From Agrobacterium tumefaciens (GTDB lineage: Bacteria; Pseudomonadota; Alphaproteobacteria; Rhizobiales; Rhizobiaceae): 64,000 bases of DNA. The notes below the pieces were generated by a model that did no database searches, had not been told where the DNA came from, and saw only the letters and a program-made list of their open reading frames with translations. The translations under genes and the position numbers were made by a program. The stretch spans positions 62,001 to 126,000 of the forward strand of contig NZ_SUPW01000006.1 in the NCBI RefSeq assembly GCF_013337285.1, written 5' to 3'. Below are positions 27,436 through 35,818 of this stretch, piece after piece (within the stretch, counting starts at the first letter, position 1; each line of letters starts with the position of its first letter).

Positions 27436-29462
27436 TTGGCATTCCTATTCGATGGAGACGTTGTCGAAACCGGAGGATTCTTCTCCGGTGCAAGGCACAG
27501 ACGAAGAGCGGCCGCGTGCACTATGAGTTCCGTGTCGGCGTCCGTTACGCAGAGGTCCGCGGTTGAAAGAATAAAGGCGTCCAGCATACCAAGTGCACGC
27601 TCCATGGCCTCGCCACGCTTGGCGGGCGTCATCCGATACAAGAGCTCCAACGCCGAGAAGATGACTTCGGCCTGGACACAAACAGGTATCGAGGCTTCGT
27701 TCGAGCGCACCTGCATTGCCGTCATGTGGAGCCCCGCGCGCAGGTCCCTCATCAGGTCGGTATCGGATGTGTCGGAGGTGGCAGGTAGTTTCGCTGCCCT
27801 GACTGCAAACATGCCTGCCACGTCGATGACGTGATGGCGCGTGACATGCGCGTCGGCATGCTGGCCCCCCGCGATCCCGGCGATATGCGTCTGTGTCACT
27901 GAGAAAAGCCTCCTGGCATTCGTCTCGGCCCTCACAGATCGGAAGATGCCGCACACCACGATCGCCCAGACCATCCCAAGAACAGTCGCGGTACCCGAGT
28001 TTACAAACGTCATGAAGTCGCTGCTCTGGTGTGCCTGAAGAGTAAGAAGAAGTGGAAAGTTTATACAAAGGCCCATGCCGACGATCGCAAGCGAAGGCAC
28101 GGCAAGGCAAATCCCTGCAGGTATCAGGAAGAGGCCTAGTGCAGCGACAAGCGGCACAAAACCATCGATCAGCGGAAGGATCGCGAAGGCATAGACGGAC
28201 GCCGCGATGACCGACCCGATGGTGACGTACACGAATTTGCGCATGGCTGGCACCGGATCGTCCATCGTCGCCAGAAGGCAGCAAAGTACGCCTGAAATCT
28301 GGGCAAATGTCATGCCGTCGGTCCACGCGCTGGCGATCCAGAAGGTGATTGATGTTGTGAGGCAGATCGCAACCGCCAGTGCCGAAAGCAACGCCATGGC
28401 GATGTCAGCGTGCTGGGATGGGATGTTTTCCCGAGACGCGAAGCGACCAACTGCCCTCGCTGCATTCTCTTCCTTCAAAGCGTCTCGAAGCGACTGATAC
28501 TCACGAGAAACTTGAGCAATATCCCGCAAGTTCCGCGAAACATTAGCAAGAAGAAGCACTTCCCATGATCGAGGCGCTTCGAAAGAGGCTGGCGCATTGG
28601 TTTTGATCCCGAAGAGTTCCGGGGAGCTTAACGATGTCGATCCGATCGCCGCAATCATCGACATGGCCTGCTCCGTGCCCGGAGTGCCGAGTCTGGAGAA
28701 TGCCCTTCGCTGATCCTCGAGTTCGCTCAACAACGGAAGAATGGCGACCATGCGGTGCTGCAGTGACCTCAGAAGCGAAACGGCAGATCGATATCTCGAT
28801 CCGTCATATCGAAGGTGGACCGTGAACGACCGCAGGTCCGCCGCTTCTGCCGCCAAGGCGTATCGTTCCGCTCTGTTTCGGGCTTGATCCGCCCTGGCGG
28901 TTGCAGTTGCCGCAAGGAGCGCCTGCGCCCTTGCCATCCAAGCATCGATCCGCCCGAGCAGTGCTGTGCCGACATGGACTGGAAAAACAACGTGGCTGAC
29001 GATCGAGGCACACAGGATCGCAAGTCCGATCTCCTCGACCCGCGCAACGACAGTGTCAAACGTGCTTGCCGGCGCCGTGACAAGTGGCAATCCTGCGAGA
29101 AGCACGGTGTATCCGGCCAGCAGGGAAACATAGCTGCGGGGTGTGCGGTCAAGAAGGCTGATGAACGTGCATCCCGACACCCACAAGATAATCGCTGCGG
29201 AAAGCAGTGCGGGTGAGTTCACGAGATTTGGGACCATAATGATGGTCGCGCCGCCCCCGATCAGCGTTCCCAGCAGTCGATAGAACGATTTTGATGAGAT
29301 AGCGCCCGAAAGGGGATGAGCAACGATGTAGACGGTTGAAACCGCCCAAAACGGTCGCGGCAGATCGAACCTGATTGCGATGTAATAAGCAAGCATTGCC
29401 GCAAGGAACGTCTTCAATGAAAAGATCACGTTCCCGGGGGTGACAAAGGTTCGAGCGCTCAT
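27432..29462 (-). CDS. FUSC-family inner-membrane efflux protein (AaeB-like)
   Basis: A 676-residue fusaric-acid-resistance/FUSC protein. Two blocks of about five to six helices lie at residues 15-165 and 355-515, separated by a cytoplasmic region, with a cytoplasmic C terminus. Characteristic segments are LPRPFWAVSTVYIVAHPLSG and MTFAQISGVLCCLLATMDDP. Such proteins export aromatic carboxylates, phenolics or related toxic compounds. Its ATG overlaps the stop of a 121-residue hypothetical gene upstream, and its stop overlaps the DUF1656 start, so all four genes are translationally linked. The divergent AraC gene is the likely regulator. Confidence 0.87.
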   Translation of the reverse strand: MSARTFVTPGNVIFSLKTFLAAMLAYYIAIRFDLPRPFWAVSTVYIVAHPLSGAISSKSFYRLLGTLIGGGATIIMVPNLVNSPALLSAAIILWVSGCTFISLLDRTPRSYVSLLAGYTVLLAGLPLVTAPASTFDTVVARVEEIGLAILCASIVSHVVFPVHVGTALLGRIDAWMARAQALLAATATARADQARNRAERYALAAEAADLRSFTVHLRYDGSRYRSAVSLLRSLQHRMVAILPLLSELEDQRRAFSRLGTPGTEQAMSMIAAIGSTSLSSPELFGIKTNAPASFEAPRSWEVLLLANVSRNLRDIAQVSREYQSLRDALKEENAARAVGRFASRENIPSQHADIAMALLSALAVAICLTTSITFWIASAWTDGMTFAQISGVLCCLLATMDDPVPAMRKFVYVTIGSVIAASVYAFAILPLIDGFVPLVAALGLFLIPAGICLAVPSLAIVGMGLCINFPLLLTLQAHQSSDFMTFVNSGTATVLGMVWAIVVCGIFRSVRAETNARRLFSVTQTHIAGIAGGQHADAHVTRHHVIDVAGMFAVRAAKLPATSDTSDTDLMRDLRAGLHMTAMQVRSNEASIPVCVQAEVIFSALELLYRMTPAKRGEAMERALGMLDAFILSTADLCVTDADTELIVHAAALRLCLAPEKNPPVSTTSPSNRNAK

Positions 29463-29824
29463 AAGTCATCCACCGGGTGAGCGTCGACCTGCGTCGCGCC
29501 TCTGTCACCCCTGGAGGTGGTCAGTCCATAGAGTTCAGGCGAGACGTAGCAAAAAAACGGTGTCGCTAAACATGCATGCATATAAGCATCCGACAGATCA
29601 GCGCGTGAAACGACCGACGATGTCCGTGACCGGCGGGCAAACCAAACGCCAACTCTCTCAAGGAAGGTTTTCACGGCCATTCGCGCGATAGCTATGCGAC
29701 TGGCCCCGCGCCCCACGCTGTCTGGAAGCATGATGCAATGCTTGGAATAGCACGTCTGAGGCAATCGAATTTCTGTCTGAAAGATATCAGACCAGTATCC
29801 AGGCTCATGATGTTGCACTGACAT
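29459..29824 (-). CDS. Hypothetical protein, first gene of the FUSC operon
   Basis: A 121-residue protein with no family that I recognise. ATG 29824 is preceded by GGAG with 7-nt spacing; a longer start at 29863 has none. Its stop overlaps the FUSC ATG (ATGA, 29459-29462), the same junction as between the other operon genes, which argues that it is a real gene. The composition is basic and moderately hydrophobic, with several Cys and aromatic residues (PQTCYSKHCIM, HACLATPFFCYVSPELYG) and an Arg-rich middle (VGVWFARRSRTSSVVSRA). There is no signal peptide. It could be a leader-type regulator of FUSC translation or a cytoplasmic accessory. Confidence 0.55.
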   Translation of the reverse strand: MSVQHHEPGYWSDIFQTEIRLPQTCYSKHCIMLPDSVGRGASRIAIARMAVKTFLERVGVWFARRSRTSSVVSRADLSDAYMHACLATPFFCYVSPELYGLTTSRGDRGATQVDAHPVDDL

Positions 29825-29894
29825 CGTCATTCTCCGAATTATCTGGGATGACTCTATCGACAAAGCCTGTTGATGAATTTAGATATCCTCTCAA

Positions 29895-30701
29895 ATGATG
29901 ACTAAATTCCACCATCCGCCCCTATCCCTTTCTGCAGCCTTGGGCGACCACGACCTAGAAAAGTCCGCGGCGCGAGTGCACGCTGTGAGGATCGACGTAT
30001 CCCAGAACGAACGGGAGGCACCTGAACACCGCCACCAAAAAGGGCAGCTTGTCATGGCCTCACGGGGCGGCGTGACATGTCGCGTTCCAAGCGGGATGTG
30101 GATGGTGCCGCCCCATTGCGGCGTCTGGGTTCCCGGCGGCATGCCGCATAGCAACGTGGCAACCGCCAACGCCCGTTTGTTTTTTCTGTTCATCGAGCCG
30201 GGCGCCGCCGATCTGCCAGACCGGTGCTGCACACTGTCTCTATCCCCGCTCATCCGGGAACTTATCATTGAGATGGCTAATCAGCCCGCAGCAGTGACCG
30301 CAGATTCAGAACTCATGGCAACACTGCTTCTGTCGGCGTTGCCGCGGATGCCGATAGAGCATCTTCATCTCCCGCTTACAGATGAGCCCCGGCTTGTGCG
30401 GATTGCATCGGAGCTGGCCGACTATCCCGCCGATCGCAGTACGATGGCGCTATGGGCAAGGCGGGTGGGGATGAGTGAGAATTCGCTCGCACGTCTCGTC
30501 CAGCACCAGACCGGCCTCACATTCGGTCGTTGGCGACAGCAACTGCAATTGATCGTCGCAATCCGCAGCCTTGCGGCCGGGTCGACAGTTCAGCAGGTTT
30601 CGGGCGACCTTGGATATGAATCCGTGTCTGCGTTTATCACCATGTTCAAGAAAGCGCTTGGCACATCGCCAGCCAGATATTTAGGTAACTTTGACCGGTA
30701 G
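29895..30701 (+). CDS. AraC family transcriptional regulator
   Basis: A 268-residue regulator with an N-terminal cupin sensing domain (about residues 25-110; APEHRHQKGQLVMASRGGV holds the HxH-like part) and a C-terminal AraC double helix-turn-helix (about residues 165-265; LARLVQHQTGLTFGRWRQQ and VSGDLGYESVSAFITMFKKA). It is divergent from the FUSC efflux operon with a 70-nt intergenic region, the classic arrangement for a local activator. The ligand is probably the compound exported, identity unknown. Confidence 0.9.
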   Translation: MMTKFHHPPLSLSAALGDHDLEKSAARVHAVRIDVSQNEREAPEHRHQKGQLVMASRGGVTCRVPSGMWMVPPHCGVWVPGGMPHSNVATANARLFFLFIEPGAADLPDRCCTLSLSPLIRELIIEMANQPAAVTADSELMATLLLSALPRMPIEHLHLPLTDEPRLVRIASELADYPADRSTMALWARRVGMSENSLARLVQHQTGLTFGRWRQQLQLIVAIRSLAAGSTVQQVSGDLGYESVSAFITMFKKALGTSPARYLGNFDR

Positions 30702-30740
30702 CATCATGAAATTCAGTTATCACCTGAGAGGAGATAAGGC

Positions 30741-31115
30741 ATGTTCACCCACATCATGATCGGCAGTAACGACCTGGAGCGGTCTAGAAATTTCTACGAC
30801 GCCACCTTTGTTGCCCTAGGGGGCAAGCCCGGCGAGATGGATGCGCGAGGCCGACTGCTCTACGCACATGAAGGAGGGCGGCTGATGATAACGAAACCGA
30901 TCGACGGGAAGCCGGCGACCGCTGCCAACGGCGGAACGATCGGTATTGCGGCGACGACCCCCGACCATGTCGTGGCATGGCATGCCGCTGGTGTCGCACA
31001 CGGCGGCACGTCAATCGAGAGCCCGCCTACGGAACGACCGAACGGCGCGTTCGTCGCATATCTTCGCGACCCCGACGGAAACAAACTTTCCGCGCGGACG
31101 CATCAGCTGAAATGA
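30741..31115 (+). CDS. VOC-family (glyoxalase-like) protein
   Basis: A 124-residue vicinal-oxygen-chelate fold protein: two beta-alpha-beta-beta-beta modules, beginning THIMIGSNDLERSRNFYDAT and ending FVAYLRDPDGNKLSARTH. The His of the first strand and the acidic position near the end are the usual metal ligands. GAGAGGAG precedes ATG 30741. It follows the AraC gene by 39 nt on the same strand and may be co-transcribed. Possible roles are dioxygenase, isomerase or antibiotic binding; none can be assigned. Confidence 0.82.
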   Translation: MFTHIMIGSNDLERSRNFYDATFVALGGKPGEMDARGRLLYAHEGGRLMITKPIDGKPATAANGGTIGIAATTPDHVVAWHAAGVAHGGTSIESPPTERPNGAFVAYLRDPDGNKLSARTHQLK

Positions 31116-31622
31116 GGTAGCTGTGCGTAGCTCCTAGTCATGCCCAGCGACCGATATCGAAATCCGAATGGACGAGGACGCTTAACATAAAGAGACGGGG
31201 TTGGAGACCTTGCGGGTCAGTTCATCGACGTCATCTGCGGCAAGAGAAGGCAGGGCACTTAGAAGAACCAGAATAGACCCGCTGCGTACATTTTTTGTCG
31301 CCGTGGAGAGCGCATATTGTTCGAGGTCGCGGCTTCAATTGAAGTACGCAACTATAAACACGCTCGATTTTGGGTTGAACGGCAGGCGACGAGGTAGCTC
31401 TCCGGGTTAGACTAGGTGATCATCAGAGGTCTGTTTCCTATAAGGAGCGACTGGCCGACCTCGTTGCATTGACCGGTTGGCGAACGAAATCGTGAGATGA
31501 GCCTTGCTGCAGACGTCGAACCTTCATCGCCTCGCGAAACATTGGCTTCTAACTGACGGGAGAACGGGGTAGTGCTTTTGAAACCCTGGCCGCGACCGGA
31601 TCGGAGACAGGAGACAAGTATG
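31116..31622. other. Gene-free stretch
   Basis: About 507 nt between the VOC gene and the convergent nuclease gene. Short frames on both strands lack ribosome sites and protein-like composition. No hairpin with a T-run or repeat was noticed. Confidence 0.5.
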
Positions 31623-32735
31623 TCAGCGCTCAAGGACAACCGTGAGCATTGCATGATCAGAAATGCGTTCGAAGCTTTTGTTTAACAAGGGGTCTGCCGC
31701 GTCAACTCTTGTAACAGCATCCTTCCATCTCCCGCCCTTACGAAGGATCGCGCGGTCGGCCTTGAAATTCGACAATGCCGTGGGCAATGTCTGCAGAAGA
31801 GTTGTGCCCTTTTCAAGTCCGGCGCTCAGATCTTTGTAAAAGCGACGTTTTATCGAACCCCAGTGGTTCAGGTCCCCGATCATAATGTCCGCTCCGTGAA
31901 TGACACTTGTGTCGACAAATACGGGAACGATATTCTTGTCCATGCTTGTGAAATTCGGCCCGGGCAAGTGCGCGGACGTAATCGTGATGTTGGCGTAACT
32001 GCGGGGCATTTTCACTGCTGCGGTGATGACGCAACCATCCCGATACCAACCTGTTTCCTGATTGGCGACCTTGGCACCCCATCGTTTGACGGAATCCAGC
32101 CTCAAATGATAGTCCTGCCCCTTAACGGAGTAGACGGGGTTGGTATCCGAGTGGAGTTTTTTCTTCCCGATAATGCCTCCGTCTTCATCGCTGTCAATGT
32201 CGTCTGATCCCTCGACAGCAGATGCCGACCGTTTCTTGTTCAGCGACGTTTGCTCGATGACTGGAACCGCTGTCGCGTATGGGTTCGTGATATATGCCTT
32301 TCTCAGCAATTTCCGTGCATCATGGGCTGCCTGTATAGCCTCCTGATTGGCTTTATCGATATAGGGGCGCAGATTTGCCGGAAAGCCGAGCTTTTTGACA
32401 TCGAGAACTTCGATGCCCTGGTAAATTATAATTATCCACTCACGGGTGTAGGCAAGGCCGCCACAATCAAAGGCAACCACGGTGGGCGAATATTTCGCCC
32501 TGTGTGGATCGAAAGCCTGTTTTATCAAGTCCACGATAACGTCTATCGAATTCAGTCCACGGGCCCTTGTCCTTGGCGGAGCATTGATTTCCAGCAAGGT
32601 CCCTAAAAATTTGCGGTCCTTATTATCGCCATCCTCAAGGACCGCCACAATATGATCAGCCACATCGCGGGAGAGTTCACGGGCCTTGCTTTCTGAAAAG
32701 TTCTGTAAATTCCAGGTGAAGACTGAAATATTCAT
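31623..32735 (-). CDS. DNase I-fold endonuclease/exonuclease/phosphatase-family protein
   Basis: A 370-residue protein of the EEP superfamily (DNase I, CdtB, sphingomyelinases, inositol phosphatases). All active-site motifs are present: FTWNLQNF at residues 5-12, Glu49 (LLEINAPP), His256 (SAHLPG), GDLNHW at 287-292 and the C-terminal SDH at 359-361. No signal peptide is present. An inserted low-complexity stretch at residues 167-194 has basic clusters (NKKR and GKKK) flanking an acidic run, reminiscent of nuclear proteins. It lies 109 nt downstream of the MACPF gene on the same strand, separated by a hairpin. Substrate class (DNA, RNA or lipid) is open. ATG 32735 begins the domain, so the open frame upstream is disregarded. 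Confidence 0.8.
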   Translation of the reverse strand: MNISVFTWNLQNFSESKARELSRDVADHIVAVLEDGDNKDRKFLGTLLEINAPPRTRARGLNSIDVIVDLIKQAFDPHRAKYSPTVVAFDCGGLAYTREWIIIIYQGIEVLDVKKLGFPANLRPYIDKANQEAIQAAHDARKLLRKAYITNPYATAVPVIEQTSLNKKRSASAVEGSDDIDSDEDGGIIGKKKLHSDTNPVYSVKGQDYHLRLDSVKRWGAKVANQETGWYRDGCVITAAVKMPRSYANITITSAHLPGPNFTSMDKNIVPVFVDTSVIHGADIMIGDLNHWGSIKRRFYKDLSAGLEKGTTLLQTLPTALSNFKADRAILRKGGRWKDAVTRVDAADPLLNKSFERISDHAMLTVVLER

Positions 32736-32793
32736 TGGCGACAACCAACCTGCTGGAAAAGATTTATAACAAGTTTCATGTATCAGGCGCCCG

Positions 32794-32815
32794 AACCCGG
32801 ACACATGCCCGGGTT
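32794..32815. other. Hairpin between MACPF and nuclease genes
   Basis: AACCCGG (32794-32800) pairs with CCGGGTT (32809-32815) across an 8-nt loop. No T-run follows on the minus strand, so it is more likely an attenuator or mRNA-processing hairpin that sets the ratio of the two products than a full terminator. Confidence 0.5.
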
Positions 32816-32844
32816 ACATAGTGCGCAATGCTCCTTCTCACGCA

Positions 32845-35742
32845 TCAGCGATCGGACGGGATCCGGTCTGCAAGAAGAATCCGGGGTGCGAGGAAATTGA
32901 CTTTTTCCTCGCGATAGAAACCTATGCCGATAACATCTTTTGCCGCATCCGCGATGACGCCCTTCTGCGCAACGACGAGTTGGTCTGCATCCCGCAGAGT
33001 GTCGGAGCGCGAACTCATCGGGGCGATCCATTCGGCATGGCCGTCATATCTGTACATCGGGCTTAGTATCGTGGTTCCCGGGACGAAGGCAAAACGCATT
33101 TCGCTTATGGGATGGGACGGCAGATAGAGCAGGCTGTTCTGGATAAAGCATTTACCTTGTGCCTTGTCGCTCCAGATATAGGCAGACTGCTCTGGATCGG
33201 CCTCATCCGGCTCCCGCTCCTCATATACCCATTGGCATGTGGATGAACCGGTTCTCTGGACATAGAGTTCGCATTTCAAACCCCAGCCATCTCGGGTCCG
33301 GCCACGGTTATATGCCTTGAATCTCAGGCCCCTGACCTTGCCCCTGACCGGGATGGGAAGGCTGCAAAAGGAATAGATGGAGTATGGAAAAACGCTCGTG
33401 TCCCGGGGAAAGTCCTGCGTGAATGATCTGCCTGCATCGGCAGTCATAACCGCAGACCATCTCTGACGGTCGGTGTCGGCCTGTTCCTCGAGGCTGACCG
33501 GATAAGACTGTCCGTGCATATTGTTCGCCGTGCCGGATGTTGCAACCTTCGAGGTTTCGGTGATGGGCTTCAGATAACCTTCACTCGTCAAGGCCCACCG
33601 CTGGCGTTCGCTCGCGGCCCTAGTCCTTGCGCATAATTGCCCGTTGCTATCGGCGGTCAGCAGAAGCTCGCTCTCCACATCGCCATCAACTGCCTTGATA
33701 CGGCTGGTGATCACGCCATCGCCGCCCATGGTCCATACCTGGTGCGCACCGCCAAGATCAGGCAGCATGACCACGCGGGAACCGATATCAGGTGCTATTT
33801 TGCTGACGCATTCTGCATCCTGAACAGACAACACCATCTTGTTGTCGCGGGAGCCCAGCTTGAACAGTCCATCGGGCTTTGTCGAAGGCAGTTGCGCAAA
33901 TGTCTTCAGGTCGAGCGAAGGTGTGATCTCGGTGAGGTTCCAGATCTCCGTTGCGTTGGCGCTTTTTGCTTGCGGCCGCGCAACCAGCCTTTTTGCCTGG
34001 TTGACGGCGAGTACATAATTCCCTTTCATGGTGGTGCTGGTAAAGGTTCCCGCACCGGAATATGCCCATTGCTGATGCTCGGCCATGCCCACCTGCTTCA
34101 ACAGGACCGGAAGTTCCGCCTGTTTCGAGCCTGCTTCAGCCTCTCCTATACTGATAGCAAACTCGGCTGTCGCTCCACGACCCTTGAGGCCGGCCGGGCG
34201 AGTAACAAACGCGATGAGATGTCCCTCGGGACTCATTCTCCAGGCTTGCGTATCCGACGGGATGATTTCCACCAGGCCAATGCTGCCTCCGTCAGTCGGC
34301 GGTACTTGGCTGATAGTCAGTCCGCAAAGGTGCGCGGCATTCTCGGCAAGGAACCATGTTTCAGCGGCCAGATTGCCCAGACGATCCCCATATTCCCCGT
34401 AGAAAATAAATGCTGCGTTCTCCCTGTATAGCAGATCACGTTTGGTACTCCTTGCAGCGAATTCGCCGAGGATAGACCAGCACGCATCTCTCAGGTCGGT
34501 AGGAAGAAGATTGATGCTCGGTACGAGATCCTCACGCTGCACAACGCTCCAGCGGCGGTAATCAGATAATGAACGGATCCAGCCGCCGGCATCCTGGACA
34601 AGACCGCCTTCTCCGCCCATAGCGTGAAATGTGGCCGACTGGTTTTCTTTCCGTGAGTTTTCACTCGCCTGATCCTGCGAGGAATCTTCGCCCTCGACAG
34701 ATGCCTCGACATTGGCGGAGACCGTTTTCAGGTTTGCTTTTACAGAGGCTGCGAAACGTTTTGTAACGTCGCTCGTCGTCTGCGCACCTTCGTATGTTCT
34801 GGTTTCGGTGGCGAAAAGGCGACCGCCAACAAGGATCATTGTCGGGGCGAAGTGGCCGAAAGCGTCGAGCACTTTCCGGAGTGCTGAAAACCGGCCTTCG
34901 ATGGTCTGGTAATCGTCCATCACTTCGCGGCACGCATCGATGAATTCCTGGCTGGCACAGGGCTTTCGATCATCGAATGACAATTCGATCCGGGGCAAAA
35001 AGAAGTTCGAGGTTATGAAAACCTGCTTCTGCAGGCCGCCAGCCCCCTCCTGGCTTTGCCGTGAGGAAGAGACTGCAACGCCCAGGCCGCCCCGTACAGC
35101 CACACCGGCACTCACCGCCAGCGAGAACTTCAGGTTAGTGACGCCATTCTTCTGGTTCTGATGCACCTCTTCCGAAAAAGCGAAATAATTCTCGAAATAT
35201 CCTGCAAATGCCGGCTTTCGATACAATGGCTTGGCGACGACGATATTCGCGGGCTGCGCAGAGAGCGCTTCTGCTCCGGGTCGCCTCAGCACATCCCTGA
35301 AACCGACCTGAACCTGGTTCGAAGCACGCTGATCGATTGCCACACCGCGATAGAATCCGACGCGATCCAGCAGGTCTTCCCTTTGAGCCGGCGTCAGATC
35401 GAAAAAGTCCTGACTGTCGTTGATCTGGAGATTGGCCAGATTCATCAGCGTGGTTTTATCGCGCGCCGTAAACTCATGATTTGCAATGGACATCTCGTCC
35501 ATTTTTTCCACGAGCTTGCTCGTGATGTCGGGTGTCGAGGTCCGCACGGCGGAGAGGATCGCGGCACGGTCGTCTGCCGCTTCTTTCTGCACTTGTGCCG
35601 CCCGGACCTTCAGCTGTCTTTCAGCCTCTGTGACTTCCAGTTCCGCCTCTTGCAGACAGTGGATACGGGTCCGCTGGTTCAGCGCCTCGTATTTCTGCTC
35701 GATCTCGTCTTCATCCGGTTCGGCGGGCTGTGGACCTGGCAT
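32845..35742 (-). CDS. MACPF (perforin-like) protein with ricin-type Q-x-W repeats
   Basis: A 965-residue protein without a signal peptide. Residues 8-62 are charged, helical and probably coiled-coil. About residues 170-415 resemble a MACPF pore-forming domain: the signature-like FGHFAPTMILVGGRLF (295-310) and the closing WIRSLSDYRRWSVV (388-401), with amphipathic Ser/Ala-rich stretches between that suit membrane-inserting hairpins. Q-x-W motifs at 499, 557, 668, 714 and 760 indicate ricin-like beta-trefoil carbohydrate-binding domains. Residues 780-965 are unassigned. ATG 35742 follows AGGAA. It probably forms pores after binding a glycan. Neighbours are an autotransporter upstream and a DNase I-fold enzyme downstream. 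Confidence 0.72.
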   Translation of the reverse strand: MPGPQPAEPDEDEIEQKYEALNQRTRIHCLQEAELEVTEAERQLKVRAAQVQKEAADDRAAILSAVRTSTPDITSKLVEKMDEMSIANHEFTARDKTTLMNLANLQINDSQDFFDLTPAQREDLLDRVGFYRGVAIDQRASNQVQVGFRDVLRRPGAEALSAQPANIVVAKPLYRKPAFAGYFENYFAFSEEVHQNQKNGVTNLKFSLAVSAGVAVRGGLGVAVSSSRQSQEGAGGLQKQVFITSNFFLPRIELSFDDRKPCASQEFIDACREVMDDYQTIEGRFSALRKVLDAFGHFAPTMILVGGRLFATETRTYEGAQTTSDVTKRFAASVKANLKTVSANVEASVEGEDSSQDQASENSRKENQSATFHAMGGEGGLVQDAGGWIRSLSDYRRWSVVQREDLVPSINLLPTDLRDACWSILGEFAARSTKRDLLYRENAAFIFYGEYGDRLGNLAAETWFLAENAAHLCGLTISQVPPTDGGSIGLVEIIPSDTQAWRMSPEGHLIAFVTRPAGLKGRGATAEFAISIGEAEAGSKQAELPVLLKQVGMAEHQQWAYSGAGTFTSTTMKGNYVLAVNQAKRLVARPQAKSANATEIWNLTEITPSLDLKTFAQLPSTKPDGLFKLGSRDNKMVLSVQDAECVSKIAPDIGSRVVMLPDLGGAHQVWTMGGDGVITSRIKAVDGDVESELLLTADSNGQLCARTRAASERQRWALTSEGYLKPITETSKVATSGTANNMHGQSYPVSLEEQADTDRQRWSAVMTADAGRSFTQDFPRDTSVFPYSIYSFCSLPIPVRGKVRGLRFKAYNRGRTRDGWGLKCELYVQRTGSSTCQWVYEEREPDEADPEQSAYIWSDKAQGKCFIQNSLLYLPSHPISEMRFAFVPGTTILSPMYRYDGHAEWIAPMSSRSDTLRDADQLVVAQKGVIADAAKDVIGIGFYREEKVNFLAPRILLADRIPSDR

Positions 35743-35777
35743 CACTGATTCCTGAAATGTTAAAGCTGAAATATGCT

Positions 35778-35805
35778 GCCACCTGCACGGTCCCGTGCAG
35801 GTGGC
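35778..35805. terminator. Strong hairpin between autotransporter and MACPF genes
   Basis: GCCACCTGCACG (35778-35789) and CGTGCAGGTGGC (35794-35805) form a perfect 12-bp stem with a 4-nt loop, 14 nt after the autotransporter stop. There is no T-run, so it may act as partial terminator or 3'-end stabiliser, not a complete stop, leaving the MACPF gene in the same transcription unit. Confidence 0.55.
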
Positions 35806-35818
35806 GTACGTACGGCTG

